DNA of 64,000 bases, from the NCBI GenBank assembly GCA_045638525.1, contig JAZUBQ010000019.1, positions 1 to 64,000 of the forward strand, given 5' to 3'. Positions 51,443-59,133 of the stretch are shown here, piece by piece; position 1 is the first letter of the stretch, and every line of letters begins with the position of its first letter. This DNA is from SIG452 sp045638525. GTDB taxonomy: Bacteria; Bacillota; Clostridia; UMGS1840. A model generated the notes under the pieces. That model was given only the letters and a program-made list of their open reading frames with translations. It was not told where the DNA came from and ran no database searches. The position numbers and the translations under genes are program-made.

Positions 51443-52414
51443 TTAATACACACTTTCGTCCGCTAAGATTTCATCAATATAGTTTTTCACATCCGAAAGA
51501 GTTAACAAATTTGCCACTTTTAATTTATAGGGTTTTGCATTGTGCAAGCCTTTTAAATACCACAGGATATGACATCTGGCTTCTTTGATAGCATTTTTTT
51601 TCGTCGCACACATTTTTTCAACCTGACGGTATAAAACCTGCATTTTTTCCGTTTTGGAAATGACCCGTTCAGGATTTTTTATCAAATCGAATACAAAAGG
51701 ATTTCCCAATGCGGCTCTGCCAATCATTACGCCATCACAACCGGTTTCTGCTTTCATTCTAAGATAGCTTTCCCGATTGCAAACATCGCCATTTCCAATG
51801 ACGGGGATTTTGACAGCTTCCTTCACTGCTTTGATGAAAGATAAATCCGCAACGCCCGAATACTGCATTTCACGGGTTCTGCCGTGTACTGCAAGAAAAT
51901 CGGCACCTGCTTCTTCGCAAAGTTTTGCACATTCCACCACGTTTTTATGCTCACTGTCAAAACCGATACGAAGTTTCACACTTAGCGGTAACTTTGTTGC
52001 CTTTCGCATCCCACAGACAATTTCATACAACAGTTTGGGGTTTTGCATCAGGGCAGAACCGTCGCTGTTTTTCACGATTTTCGGTGCGGGACAACCGGAA
52101 TTTAAGTCTATCATAGAAAAGCCCATTTCTTCGATTTGCTTCACCGCTTCGGATAACACCTCCGGCTCGTGACCGAACAGTTGCACCGATAAAGGGGTAT
52201 CTTCGGGAGAGGTTTTCAACAAATCGAAGGTATGTTTATCCCGATAGGTTAAGGCTTTGGCACTAATCATTTCGGAAACTGCAAGGAGAGCACCCTGCTC
52301 CCTTGCAATTTCACGGTAAGGCAAATCCGTTACACCTGCCATAGGTGCCAGAACCAAATCATTTTGAGACAAAATTTCTGAGATATTAAAAAATTTCAAA
52401 GAATTATAACTCAT
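51443..52414 (-). CDS. dusB: tRNA-dihydrouridine synthase
   Basis: FMN- and NADPH-dependent reduction of uridines in the tRNA D-loop. 323 residues. LVLAPMAGVTDLPYREIA near the N-terminus, MIDLNSGCPAPKIVKNSDGSALM with the catalytic Cys near residue 105, VHGRTREMQYSG and GNGDVCNRES, VMIGRAALGNPF. Start overlaps the valS stop by 11 bases. Confidence 0.95.
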   Translation of the reverse strand: MSYNSLKFFNISEILSQNDLVLAPMAGVTDLPYREIAREQGALLAVSEMISAKALTYRDKHTFDLLKTSPEDTPLSVQLFGHEPEVLSEAVKQIEEMGFSMIDLNSGCPAPKIVKNSDGSALMQNPKLLYEIVCGMRKATKLPLSVKLRIGFDSEHKNVVECAKLCEEAGADFLAVHGRTREMQYSGVADLSFIKAVKEAVKIPVIGNGDVCNRESYLRMKAETGCDGVMIGRAALGNPFVFDLIKNPERVISKTEKMQVLYRQVEKMCATKKNAIKEARCHILWYLKGLHNAKPYKLKVANLLTLSDVKNYIDEILADESVY

Positions 52415-55019
52415 TTAAACTTTCTTCCACTTTAGCCAGTTTTTCCAGGAAGGACTGTTCTTTCGCTTTTTCAGCCTGCACCAGTTTTTCGGGAGCTTTG
52501 TCCACAAAGCCTTTATTGGAGAGCTTACTGCGAACCAGATCCAGTTCTTTTAATAAGAATTCTTTTTCTTTGGTTAAACGAGCCAGTTCTTTGTCTTTAT
52601 CAATGAGTTCCGCTAAGGGAATCATCACTTCGATGCCCTGACCAACCACGTTAACAGATTTTTCAGTTAATGCCTCTTTGGAATCCACCAAAATCATTTC
52701 GGAAGAATAGGTCAGTTTGGTTAAAAATTCAGAACAAGCAGAAACAAAATCCTTATCTTCGCATAACACATACAGTTTTGTTTTATTCTTGGGCGGAACA
52801 TTCATTTCGCTTCTTGCATTTCTGACAGAAGTAATCAATTCAATGTAAGCTTCCACTTTAGCTTCTTCTGCCGCAAAATTCAATTCTTCGCTGTATTCCG
52901 GGAAAGAAGAAATCATAATGCTTTCCTCTTCCACAGGTAACGCCTGATAAATTTCTTCGGTGATAAAAGGCATAAAGGGATGGAGCAATTTTAAGAATCC
53001 GCTCATAACATAGCAGAGCACATTCTGTGCCGCCTTGTCTTCCCCTGCCATCAGACGGGGTTTCACCATTTCGATATACCAGTCACAGTATACGTTCCAG
53101 ATGAAGTCATACAGCTTGGAAACTGCCATACCCAATTCAAATTTATCCAAGTTTTCATTGACATCTTTTGCCAACGCATTAAATTTGGATAAAATCCATT
53201 TGTCTTCGGGTTCTAAAGAGCCTAAATCCAATTCAATTTTATCAATGGTCAGATTCATCAGCACAAAACGGGAGGCATTCCAGATTTTGTTTGCAAAGTT
53301 ACGGGATGCTTCCACACGTTCGGTGTAAAAACGCATATCGTTTCCGGGAGAGTTACCGGTAGCCAAAGTGAATCTTAACGCATCGGCACCATACTGGTCG
53401 ATGATTTCTAAGGGATCGATACCGTTTCCTAAAGATTTGGACATTTTTCTGCCCTGAGAGTCTCTTACAATACCGTGAATGAACACATGTTTAAAGGGTT
53501 CTTTGCCCATATGTTCCATACCGGAGAAAATCATTCTTGCCACCCAGAAGAAAATAATGTCATATGCTGTTACCAACACACTGCTGGGATAGAAATATTT
53601 TAATTCTTCAGTGTTGTCGGGCCAACCTAAGGTAGAGAAGGGCCACAATGCAGAAGAGAACCAGGTATCCAGCACGTCTTCTTCCTGCTTCATCTTACCG
53701 CCACATTTGGGACAGGTATGAACATCTTCTTTGGAAACCACCATTTCACCACAAGCTTCACAGTAGAAAGCAGGGATTCTGTGTCCCCACCACAACTGAC
53801 GGGAAATACACCAATCGTGTACATTTTCCATCCAGTTTAAGTAAGTTTTGGAGAAACGGTCGGGAACAAACTGAATGGTTCCGTCTTTTACCACACGGAT
53901 TGCTTCTTCTGCCAGAGGTTCCATTTTTACAAACCACTGACTGGAAGTGATGGGTTCCACGGTGGTACCGCAACGATAACACTGGCCCACATTGTGAGCG
54001 TGTTCTTCGATTTTCACCAATAAGCCCTGTTCCTGCAAATCAGCAATCATCGCTTTTCTTGCTTCATAGCGGTCCATACCTTCATATTTTCCGCCATAGT
54101 GATTGATGGTTGCATCATCATTCATCACTTTGATAACTTCTAAACCATGACGTTTTCCAACTTCAAAGTCGTTGGGGTCATGAGCCGGAGTGATTTTCAC
54201 ACAGCCGGTTCCGAAATCTTTTTCAACATATTCATCGGCAACCACCGGAATTTCTCTGCCAACCAAAGGCAGAACCAGCATTTTGCCAACCAAATGCGCA
54301 TATCTTTCATCTTCGGGATGTACGGCAACCGCAGTATCACCCAGTAAGGTTTCAGGACGGGTGGTCGCAATTACCACAAACTCGTCAGAATCCTTCACGG
54401 GATACTTAATGTGCCAGAAATGACCCTGCTGTTCCGTATATTCTACTTCCGCATCCGATAATGCGGTAATACAATTCGGACACCAGTTGATGATTCTGTT
54501 GCCTTTATAAATCAGACCTTTTTCATATAAGTTTACAAACACTTCACGAACCGCTTTGGAGCAACCCTCATCCATAGTGAAGCGTTCTCTTTCCCAGTCA
54601 CAGGAAGAACCTAATTTCTTCAACTGATGGATAATTCTGTCACCGAATTTTTCCTTCCAGTCCCACACACGTTTGATAAACTCTTCTCTGCCTAAGTCAT
54701 AACGGGTTAAGCCTTCGTTCACACGGAGAGCTTCCTCTACTTTAATCTGAGTTGCAATCCCTGCATGGTCAGTACCCGGAAGCCACAACGCAGAAAAACC
54801 TTTCATTCTTTTATAACGGATTAAAATATCCTGCAAGGTTTCATCCAGAGCGTGTCCCATATGAAGCTGACCGGTTACATTCGGAGGGGGAATCACGATG
54901 GTATAGGGTTCTTTTTTGGAATCGGGTTCCGCATGGAAATACCCTTTTTCCTCCCAGGTTTTGTACAGACGATCCTCAACAGAAGAAGGATCATAAGTTT
55001 TGGAAAGTTCTTTTCTCAT
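52404..55019 (-). CDS. valS: Valyl-tRNA synthetase
   Basis: 871 residues. Class I motifs: NVTGQLHMGHALDETL (HIGH variant HMGH) near residue 50 and RKMSKSLGNGIDP near 523. The editing CP1 domain contains TTRPETLLGDTAVAV, and a zinc-type motif CEACGEMV...CPKCGGK is present. The C-terminus is the family coiled coil (about 805-871). I prefer the ATG at 55019, which has a better SD distance (AAAGGTG) than the ATG three codons upstream. No T-box leader is seen. Confidence 0.97.
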   Translation of the reverse strand: MRKELSKTYDPSSVEDRLYKTWEEKGYFHAEPDSKKEPYTIVIPPPNVTGQLHMGHALDETLQDILIRYKRMKGFSALWLPGTDHAGIATQIKVEEALRVNEGLTRYDLGREEFIKRVWDWKEKFGDRIIHQLKKLGSSCDWERERFTMDEGCSKAVREVFVNLYEKGLIYKGNRIINWCPNCITALSDAEVEYTEQQGHFWHIKYPVKDSDEFVVIATTRPETLLGDTAVAVHPEDERYAHLVGKMLVLPLVGREIPVVADEYVEKDFGTGCVKITPAHDPNDFEVGKRHGLEVIKVMNDDATINHYGGKYEGMDRYEARKAMIADLQEQGLLVKIEEHAHNVGQCYRCGTTVEPITSSQWFVKMEPLAEEAIRVVKDGTIQFVPDRFSKTYLNWMENVHDWCISRQLWWGHRIPAFYCEACGEMVVSKEDVHTCPKCGGKMKQEEDVLDTWFSSALWPFSTLGWPDNTEELKYFYPSSVLVTAYDIIFFWVARMIFSGMEHMGKEPFKHVFIHGIVRDSQGRKMSKSLGNGIDPLEIIDQYGADALRFTLATGNSPGNDMRFYTERVEASRNFANKIWNASRFVLMNLTIDKIELDLGSLEPEDKWILSKFNALAKDVNENLDKFELGMAVSKLYDFIWNVYCDWYIEMVKPRLMAGEDKAAQNVLCYVMSGFLKLLHPFMPFITEEIYQALPVEEESIMISSFPEYSEELNFAAEEAKVEAYIELITSVRNARSEMNVPPKNKTKLYVLCEDKDFVSACSEFLTKLTYSSEMILVDSKEALTEKSVNVVGQGIEVMIPLAELIDKDKELARLTKEKEFLLKELDLVRSKLSNKGFVDKAPEKLVQAEKAKEQSFLEKLAKVEESLNEL

Positions 55020-55060
55020 ATTTATCATTCACCTTTCGTGTAATATACAAACTAAAGCGT

Positions 55061-55249
55061 TTATCCGAAAAACACAAACAAAATGCCGATGACGGCAATC
55101 AAAAGTCCCAAAAGTTTGGTGTTTAGAATTTCTTTATCAGATGCCTCGTCCGTCTTTTTGACAACTTTCACAAGCCAACTTGCCAAAAACGAAAACAAGG
55201 CTCCCAAAATCACAATCACCAATCCTAAAATTTTCAAAAGACGCCACAC
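55061..55249 (-). CDS. Small two-helix membrane protein of unknown function
   Basis: Up to 62 residues: two hydrophobic segments (LGLVIVILGALFSFLASWLV; LLGLLIAVIGILFVFFG) joined by a charged loop (KKTDEASDKEIL). The GTG at 55249 overlaps its own SD, so the TTG at 55237 is the likelier start. I do not recognise a family. It has its own promoter and may be the first gene of the valS-dus transcript. Confidence 0.65.
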   Translation of the reverse strand: MWRLLKILGLVIVILGALFSFLASWLVKVVKKTDEASDKEILNTKLLGLLIAVIGILFVFFG

Positions 55250-55277
55250 TCCTTTCGGACATAATACACTATTTTTA

Positions 55278-55306
55278 ATTATATACTATTATAACAAAAA
55301 TTTCAA
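55278..55306 (-). promoter_or_regulatory. Promoter upstream of the small membrane gene and valS
   Basis: Minus strand TTGAAA (55306-55301), 17-base spacer, TATAAT (55283-55278). Confidence 0.7.
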
Positions 55307-55427
55307 GTGATTTTTAGGAATCGCACAATTTTTTTTACAAATTGGAAATTTTCCGAACAATTCCCCTGTTTTTTTCCGCTTTTCTGACAGTTTCTGTTAA
55401 CTTTTTAGAACTTTTTTCAAAAAAGAC

Positions 55428-55456
55428 TTGACAATTTTAAAATTATTCATTATAAT
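55428..55456 (+). promoter_or_regulatory. rpsT promoter
   Basis: TTGACA (55428-55433), 17-base spacer, TATAAT (55451-55456), both perfect. Confidence 0.88.
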
Positions 55457-55462
55457 ATCAAA

Positions 55463-55575
55463 GGTTATATTGGTAATACTATTTGAGTGCAATACCAAGT
55501 CGTTCTTGGTGCGCAACCTCTGACTCAAATAATACTTATAAAAAACTTAATTTTAAGAAAAGGAGTATTTTTGAA
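55463..55575 (+). ncRNA. Structured 5' leader of rpsT
   Basis: About 113 bases of leader. ATTTGAGT (55481-55488) pairs with ACTCAAAT (55523-55530) and encloses an ACCAAG/CTTGGT hairpin (55494-55499 with 55505-55510). The remaining enclosed bases, GCGCAACCTCTG, are unpaired. Such a compact closed domain may bind free S20 to regulate its own synthesis; this is inference, as I know no S20 leader motif of this form in Bacillota. Confidence 0.45.
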
Positions 55576-55842
55576 ATGCCGAATATCAAATCCGCTGAAA
55601 AAAGAGTAAAAGTTATCGCAACCAAAACTCTGCAGAACCAGATGATTAAATCTAACTTAAAAACTACTTTAAAAACTTTTGAAGCAGCTTGCGAAAACAA
55701 AGCTGACAACTTAGCTGAAGTGTTCCAGAACACCGTAAAAACCATCGACATGGCTTGCACCAAAGGTATTCTGAAAAAGAACACCGCTTCCAGAAAAAAA
55801 TCCAGCGTTGCAAAAAAATACAACGCAGCAATCAAAGGTTAA
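55576..55842 (+). CDS. rpsT: 30S ribosomal protein S20
   Basis: 88 residues from the ATG at 55576, with AAGGAG upstream: MPNIKSAEKRVKVIATKTLQ, then a long helical, lysine-rich protein ending KKNTASRKKSSVAKKYNAAIKG. A longer frame upstream covers the leader and is not coding. Monocistronic, ends in a terminator. Confidence 0.97.
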   Translation: MPNIKSAEKRVKVIATKTLQNQMIKSNLKTTLKTFEAACENKADNLAEVFQNTVKTIDMACTKGILKKNTASRKKSSVAKKYNAAIKG

Positions 55843-55858
55843 TTCTAACCCAAACATT

Positions 55859-55893
55859 AAAATCCCGTATGGAACTTCCATGCGGGATTTTTT
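55859..55893 (+). terminator. rpsT terminator
   Basis: Stem AATCCCGTATGG (55861-55872) with CCATGCGGGATT (55878-55889), one G-U pair, followed by T-run. Confidence 0.9.
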
Positions 55894-55901
55894 GTTTTTA
55901 T

Positions 55902-56030
55902 TTACGATAAACCGAGCAATTTCTTTGCATTGATTGAAAAAATCTTTTCCTTTTCAGTATCGGTTAACAGATTGTCAAACAATATTCCACCTAAGTACAT
56001 TCCCGGATTGCAGGTTGGATAATCAGACAA
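55902..56030 (-). pseudogene. C-terminal remnant of an amidohydrolase-type gene
   Basis: 43 minus-strand codons with no start: LSDYPTCNPGMYLGGILFDN, LLTDTEKEKIFSINAKKLLG, then LS and stop. The SDYP, the TEKEKIF-NAKKLLGL end and the spacing match the C-terminus of amidohydrolase-2 family TIM-barrel proteins. The remainder of the gene is missing; the glutaminase gene ends three bases away. Good family fit but short. Confidence 0.7.
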
Positions 56031-56032
56031 TA

Positions 56033-56950
56033 TTAAAAAATACTTAAATCCAATTCTTTGCTTAACAGTTCCAGTGCTTTGATTCCGGCAACGCTGTTTC
56101 CTTTGGCATCCAGAGCAGGCGAATAAATACCAATTCCCATTTTATTGGGAACAATCGCCATAATTCCGCCACCTACTCCACTTTTGGCAGGAACCCCAAC
56201 ATTCACCGCAAATTCACCCGAACCGTCATACATTCCGCAATTCATTAAAACTGCATTAATATAGCGGGCATATTTTTTATCAAACAAAGTTTCCCCTGTT
56301 CGTAAATTTATCCCCTTATTTGCAAATACGGAGGCAATTTTTGCTAAATCGGCACAACTGACTTTAATGGAACAGGCACGAAAATAACAATCCACCACTT
56401 CCTCAACATCAGATTCCAACATTCCATATGCCTTTAACATATAGGCAAGGGCTCTGTTTTTATTACCGGTTTCTTTTTCGGAGCGATACACAGCTTCATC
56501 CATTTTAAGATTAGGATTATCGGAAATCCTTCGTGTTAATTCCAAAAGTCTTTCAAATCTTTTCAAATAGCCGTCCCCTTTAATTAAGGTACAAAGAGCA
56601 ATGGCACCTGCATTCACCATCGGATTGATATGCTCGCTTCTTAGCGCCTGGTCACTGTAATTAAAAGCATCAAACGGCTTACCGGTTGCTTCCACACCCA
56701 CCAGAGAACGAACCCGTTGCTCCCCGTTGTCCATCAAAGCCTGCAGTAAAATCATAGGCTTTACAATACTTTGCATCGTGAAAGTTTTGCCATAATCTCC
56801 AGCAAAGCATAATTCTTTTGTATCTGTGGTAAGACAGATTCCAAAATCGTTGGTATCTACCTTTGCCAGTTCCGGAATATAATTGGCAACCTTCCCACAT
56901 TTTGTATATTGTTCACATTGTTTCAAAACAGATTGCAGTAACGCATTCAT
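56033..56950 (-). CDS. glsA: Glutaminase
   Basis: Hydrolyses glutamine to glutamate and ammonia. 305 residues from the ATG at 56950 (AGAGGAA seven bases upstream), the normal family length. Serine-beta-lactamase-like motif FTMQSIVKPM gives Ser and Lys near residues 58-61; further motifs YIPELAKVD, RSEHINPMVNAGAIAL, YFRACSIKVSCADLA and GVPAKSGVGGGIMAIVP. The gene sits between two gene remnants, as if it had replaced older genes. Confidence 0.95.
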   Translation of the reverse strand: MNALLQSVLKQCEQYTKCGKVANYIPELAKVDTNDFGICLTTDTKELCFAGDYGKTFTMQSIVKPMILLQALMDNGEQRVRSLVGVEATGKPFDAFNYSDQALRSEHINPMVNAGAIALCTLIKGDGYLKRFERLLELTRRISDNPNLKMDEAVYRSEKETGNKNRALAYMLKAYGMLESDVEEVVDCYFRACSIKVSCADLAKIASVFANKGINLRTGETLFDKKYARYINAVLMNCGMYDGSGEFAVNVGVPAKSGVGGGIMAIVPNKMGIGIYSPALDAKGNSVAGIKALELLSKELDLSIF

Positions 56951-56996
56951 TGTATCATTCCTCTTTTTTGGACTTATTTCTGTCAGTTTCTGAAAA

Positions 56997-57179
56997 CTAC
57001 GTTTTTTCTTTATCATCCATAGCATCGACAATGGCAAGAGATTCTAAACACTATCCCATTTCACGAATTGTTTTTCCACCAGGTTGGAAGCCTTTTTCAA
57101 TCAAAATTCCAATCCCAAAAACTTGGGCACCTGCTTCTTTGGTAATCGAAATCAGTCCTTGCAACGCACAAACGTTTAA
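56997..57179 (-). pseudogene. Remnant of xanthine phosphoribosyltransferase (xpt) with in-frame stop
   Basis: 61 minus-strand codons read LNVCALQGLISITKEAGAQV, FGIGILIEKGFQPGGKTIRE, MG, a TAG stop at 57053-57051, then CLESLAIVDAMDDKEKT and the natural stop. This is the C-terminus of Xpt, where the family has a GYRVESLA-type sequence at the place of the stop. The 5' two thirds are missing and the frame joins the end of the aldo/keto reductase gene. Confidence 0.8.
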
Positions 57180-58117
57180 TTTGGGCAATCTTCAATCCAA
57201 TCTCCCAAAATATTATCAGCAACAAAAATATCGGACCCTTGCATAGAATCTGCCACTTGTTCCGCTGTACGACCGCCGATGATGGGAAACACATCCACTT
57301 GAGAAATGGAGCAAAGAATTGCACAAACTACGGATGCCACGCTACAGTTTTGTTCTGCTGCCACTTGCTTGATAATTTCCAATCGTCTCAGATTTTCCTG
57401 ACATAAATACCGTTTTTTTGCTTTTTCGGACAGTCCGCTTTCTCCCTGCTCTGCCATTTTAGAGAAGAATCCCTTTGCCTGAGCGGAATAGGCCGCCACG
57501 GGCATAGAATTATTTTTATAAAATTCAAATTCTTTGGAATCCATTCCCACAAGTCCGCCTCTCTCTCCTAAACAGAAGGCCGGATTAAACCGTATCTGAC
57601 TTGCCGAAAATCCCATCAAATTGTTTTCTTTAGCATATTGATTTGCCTGTCCGATTCTTTCCGAACGCCAGTTAGACGCCCCGAATTTCTTAATTTTGCC
57701 TTCTTTTACCAAAACATTCATATAATCAATAATCTGAGAAACAGGCATACTCTCATCATCACGATGAAGCCAATAAAAATCGACACAGTCCAGTCCCAAC
57801 GCAGTAAGACTCTGCTCTAAATCCCAACGGATGTCCGACTCCTGTAATCTGGGGGTATCGCCTGCATCCACATCATAATATCCACCTTTGGTAGAAACAA
57901 AAATATCGGCAGGTCTTCTGTCTTTGAGCCATTTGCCGACTACCTTTTCCGCTTCTCCGTCGGCATACAAACGAGCGGTATCAATGTGTCTTCCACCCAT
58001 TTCATAATAAGTATCCATAATATGAAAAGATTCCGCTTCTGTGATGGTGTCACCGAAATAACCGGTTCCTAAAAGTATCTTAGAGCTTCGTTTGCCAAAA
58101 CTGTCTGAATATTTCAT
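57176..58117 (-). CDS. Aldo/keto reductase
   Basis: 313 residues from the ATG at 58117, with GGAG seven bases upstream. TIM-barrel NADP oxidoreductase: ILLGTGYFGD, HIDTARLYADGEAEKVVGKWL (catalytic Asp and Tyr), Lys in VSTKGGYYD, WLHRDD, and KKFGASNWRSERIGQAN. No iron-sulfur domain, unlike the protein at 45231. Substrate unknown; sugars or ketones are usual. Its 3' end touches the xpt remnant. Confidence 0.9.
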   Translation of the reverse strand: MKYSDSFGKRSSKILLGTGYFGDTITEAESFHIMDTYYEMGGRHIDTARLYADGEAEKVVGKWLKDRRPADIFVSTKGGYYDVDAGDTPRLQESDIRWDLEQSLTALGLDCVDFYWLHRDDESMPVSQIIDYMNVLVKEGKIKKFGASNWRSERIGQANQYAKENNLMGFSASQIRFNPAFCLGERGGLVGMDSKEFEFYKNNSMPVAAYSAQAKGFFSKMAEQGESGLSEKAKKRYLCQENLRRLEIIKQVAAEQNCSVASVVCAILCSISQVDVFPIIGGRTAEQVADSMQGSDIFVADNILGDWIEDCPN

Positions 58118-58157
58118 AGGTTTTCTCCTTGCGATAAAAAATTCTTTAATTAGATTG

Positions 58158-58186
58158 ATTATAGCACCTTTTTTACCAAAATGCAA
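58158..58186 (-). promoter_or_regulatory. Promoter of the aldo/keto reductase gene
   Basis: Minus strand TTGCAT (58186-58181), 17-base spacer, TATAAT (58163-58158). Confidence 0.65.
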
Positions 58187-58198
58187 TAAATATACAAT

Positions 58199-58232
58199 AA
58201 AAAGGATTCCGCAAAATAGCAGAATCCTTTTT
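58199..58232 (-). terminator. Terminator downstream of the LUD gene and its intergenic element
   Basis: AAAAGGATTC-GC pairs with GC-GAATCCTTTT around an A-rich loop, one mismatch. On the minus strand it follows the structured element at 58272-58379 and ends the LUD transcript before the next promoter. Confidence 0.75.
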
Positions 58233-58271
58233 TTATCATTCTGTATGACAGGCGTGGAAAAACGGACAAGA

Positions 58272-58379
58272 ATTCATCAACCGAACACCCAACGAGTGGA
58301 AATACCACTCCGAAGTCGTACATTGTGTACGCCGAGTGATGAGGTTGGTGAATGGCAAAGCGCTCTCGTTCATTTTTCA
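58272..58379. repeat. Structured intergenic element, copy A
   Basis: Outer stem ATTCATCAACC (58272-58282) with GGTTGGTGAAT (58343-58353, one G-U); first inner stem GAGTGG/CCACTC (58294-58299 with 58305-58310); second inner stem CGTAC/GTACG (58317-58321 with 58327-58331), then CCGAG(T)GATGA and a tail GCGCTCTCGTTCATTTTTC that touches the LUD stop. A relative with about the same sequence and fold is at 60818. Confidence 0.7.
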
Positions 58380-58380
58380 A

Positions 58381-58992
58381 TTAATACCCTAAACTTTCAT
58401 CAATTAAAATGATTTCATATTCCGCTCCTGCAGGCTTTGTCCACAACACAGAAAGATTTCTGCAGATACGATCAGGACTGTTGCAATCGTAACATTTGTC
58501 GGCATTCACAGCACAAGGCGTATTGCGGTTTAAGCGTTTAGCATTCATGGGTGCTGCAATGTTTCTTGCCCGTTGCAATGCCGAAGCATAATCGGGTGCT
58601 GCTTTGTTGGATCCAACCACCAGATATACTTTGGAAGGTCCGTAAGAAATTGCTGCCACACGATTGCCGGTGTGGTCAATATTGATAATTTCCCCTTGTT
58701 CCGAAATCCCATTAACCGAACTTAAGTAAATTTCCGCTTGCGATGCCACCGTACGGGTTTCGGCAACACTCAAGTGTTCCGGCTTTTTGGCGTGCCAATA
58801 TACAGTGTTATGGGTCGCAAGTTTTTCGAATATATCCAACTCCTGCAAGGTAACCGAACCACCCATTCCAACAGTTTTTCCGTCAATTTCCCGGTTGAGA
58901 TATTCTGCCGCACTTTCTTTAGTGGAAAATACGGATACTTTGTATCCTTTTACTTCTAAATTGTTTTTTAACAGTGTAAAATCATATGCCAT
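58381..58992 (-). CDS. LUD-domain protein (LutC/YkgG-like)
   Basis: 203 residues with a LUD (DUF162) domain: KTVGMGGSVTLQELDIFEKL near residue 38, VNGISEQGEIINIDHTGNRVAA near 93, GPSKVYLVVGSNK near 117. The C-terminal part carries four cysteines (CAVNADKCYDCNSPDRICR) that could hold a metal or cluster. LUD proteins take part in lactate oxidation with LutA/B, but no partners are encoded here. ATG with CGAGG upstream. Confidence 0.9.
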   Translation of the reverse strand: MAYDFTLLKNNLEVKGYKVSVFSTKESAAEYLNREIDGKTVGMGGSVTLQELDIFEKLATHNTVYWHAKKPEHLSVAETRTVASQAEIYLSSVNGISEQGEIINIDHTGNRVAAISYGPSKVYLVVGSNKAAPDYASALQRARNIAAPMNAKRLNRNTPCAVNADKCYDCNSPDRICRNLSVLWTKPAGAEYEIILIDESLGY

Positions 58993-59022
58993 ATTTCATA
59001 CCTCGATTGTTTATGATGTTTT

Positions 59023-59051
59023 ATTGTATCACATTTCTACCCAAATTTCAA
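59023..59051 (-). promoter_or_regulatory. LUD gene promoter
   Basis: Minus strand TTGAAA (59051-59046), 17-base spacer, TACAAT (59028-59023). Confidence 0.7.
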
Positions 59052-59078
59052 GATAGAACAAAATTATTCCAAAACATC

Positions 59079-59107
59079 TTGCAAATTAAGCAACAATATG
59101 CTACAAT
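59079..59107 (+). promoter_or_regulatory. Promoter of the DUF4153 gene
   Basis: TTGCAA (59079-59084), 17-base spacer, TACAAT (59102-59107); back to back with the LUD promoter. Confidence 0.65.
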
Positions 59108-59133
59108 CAAACCATAGAAAGGATGTGTATTTT

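Noticed and set aside
52404..55430. T-box leader for valS
   Set aside because: The gene before valS is 41 bases away and no specifier stem or antiterminator sequence is visible upstream.
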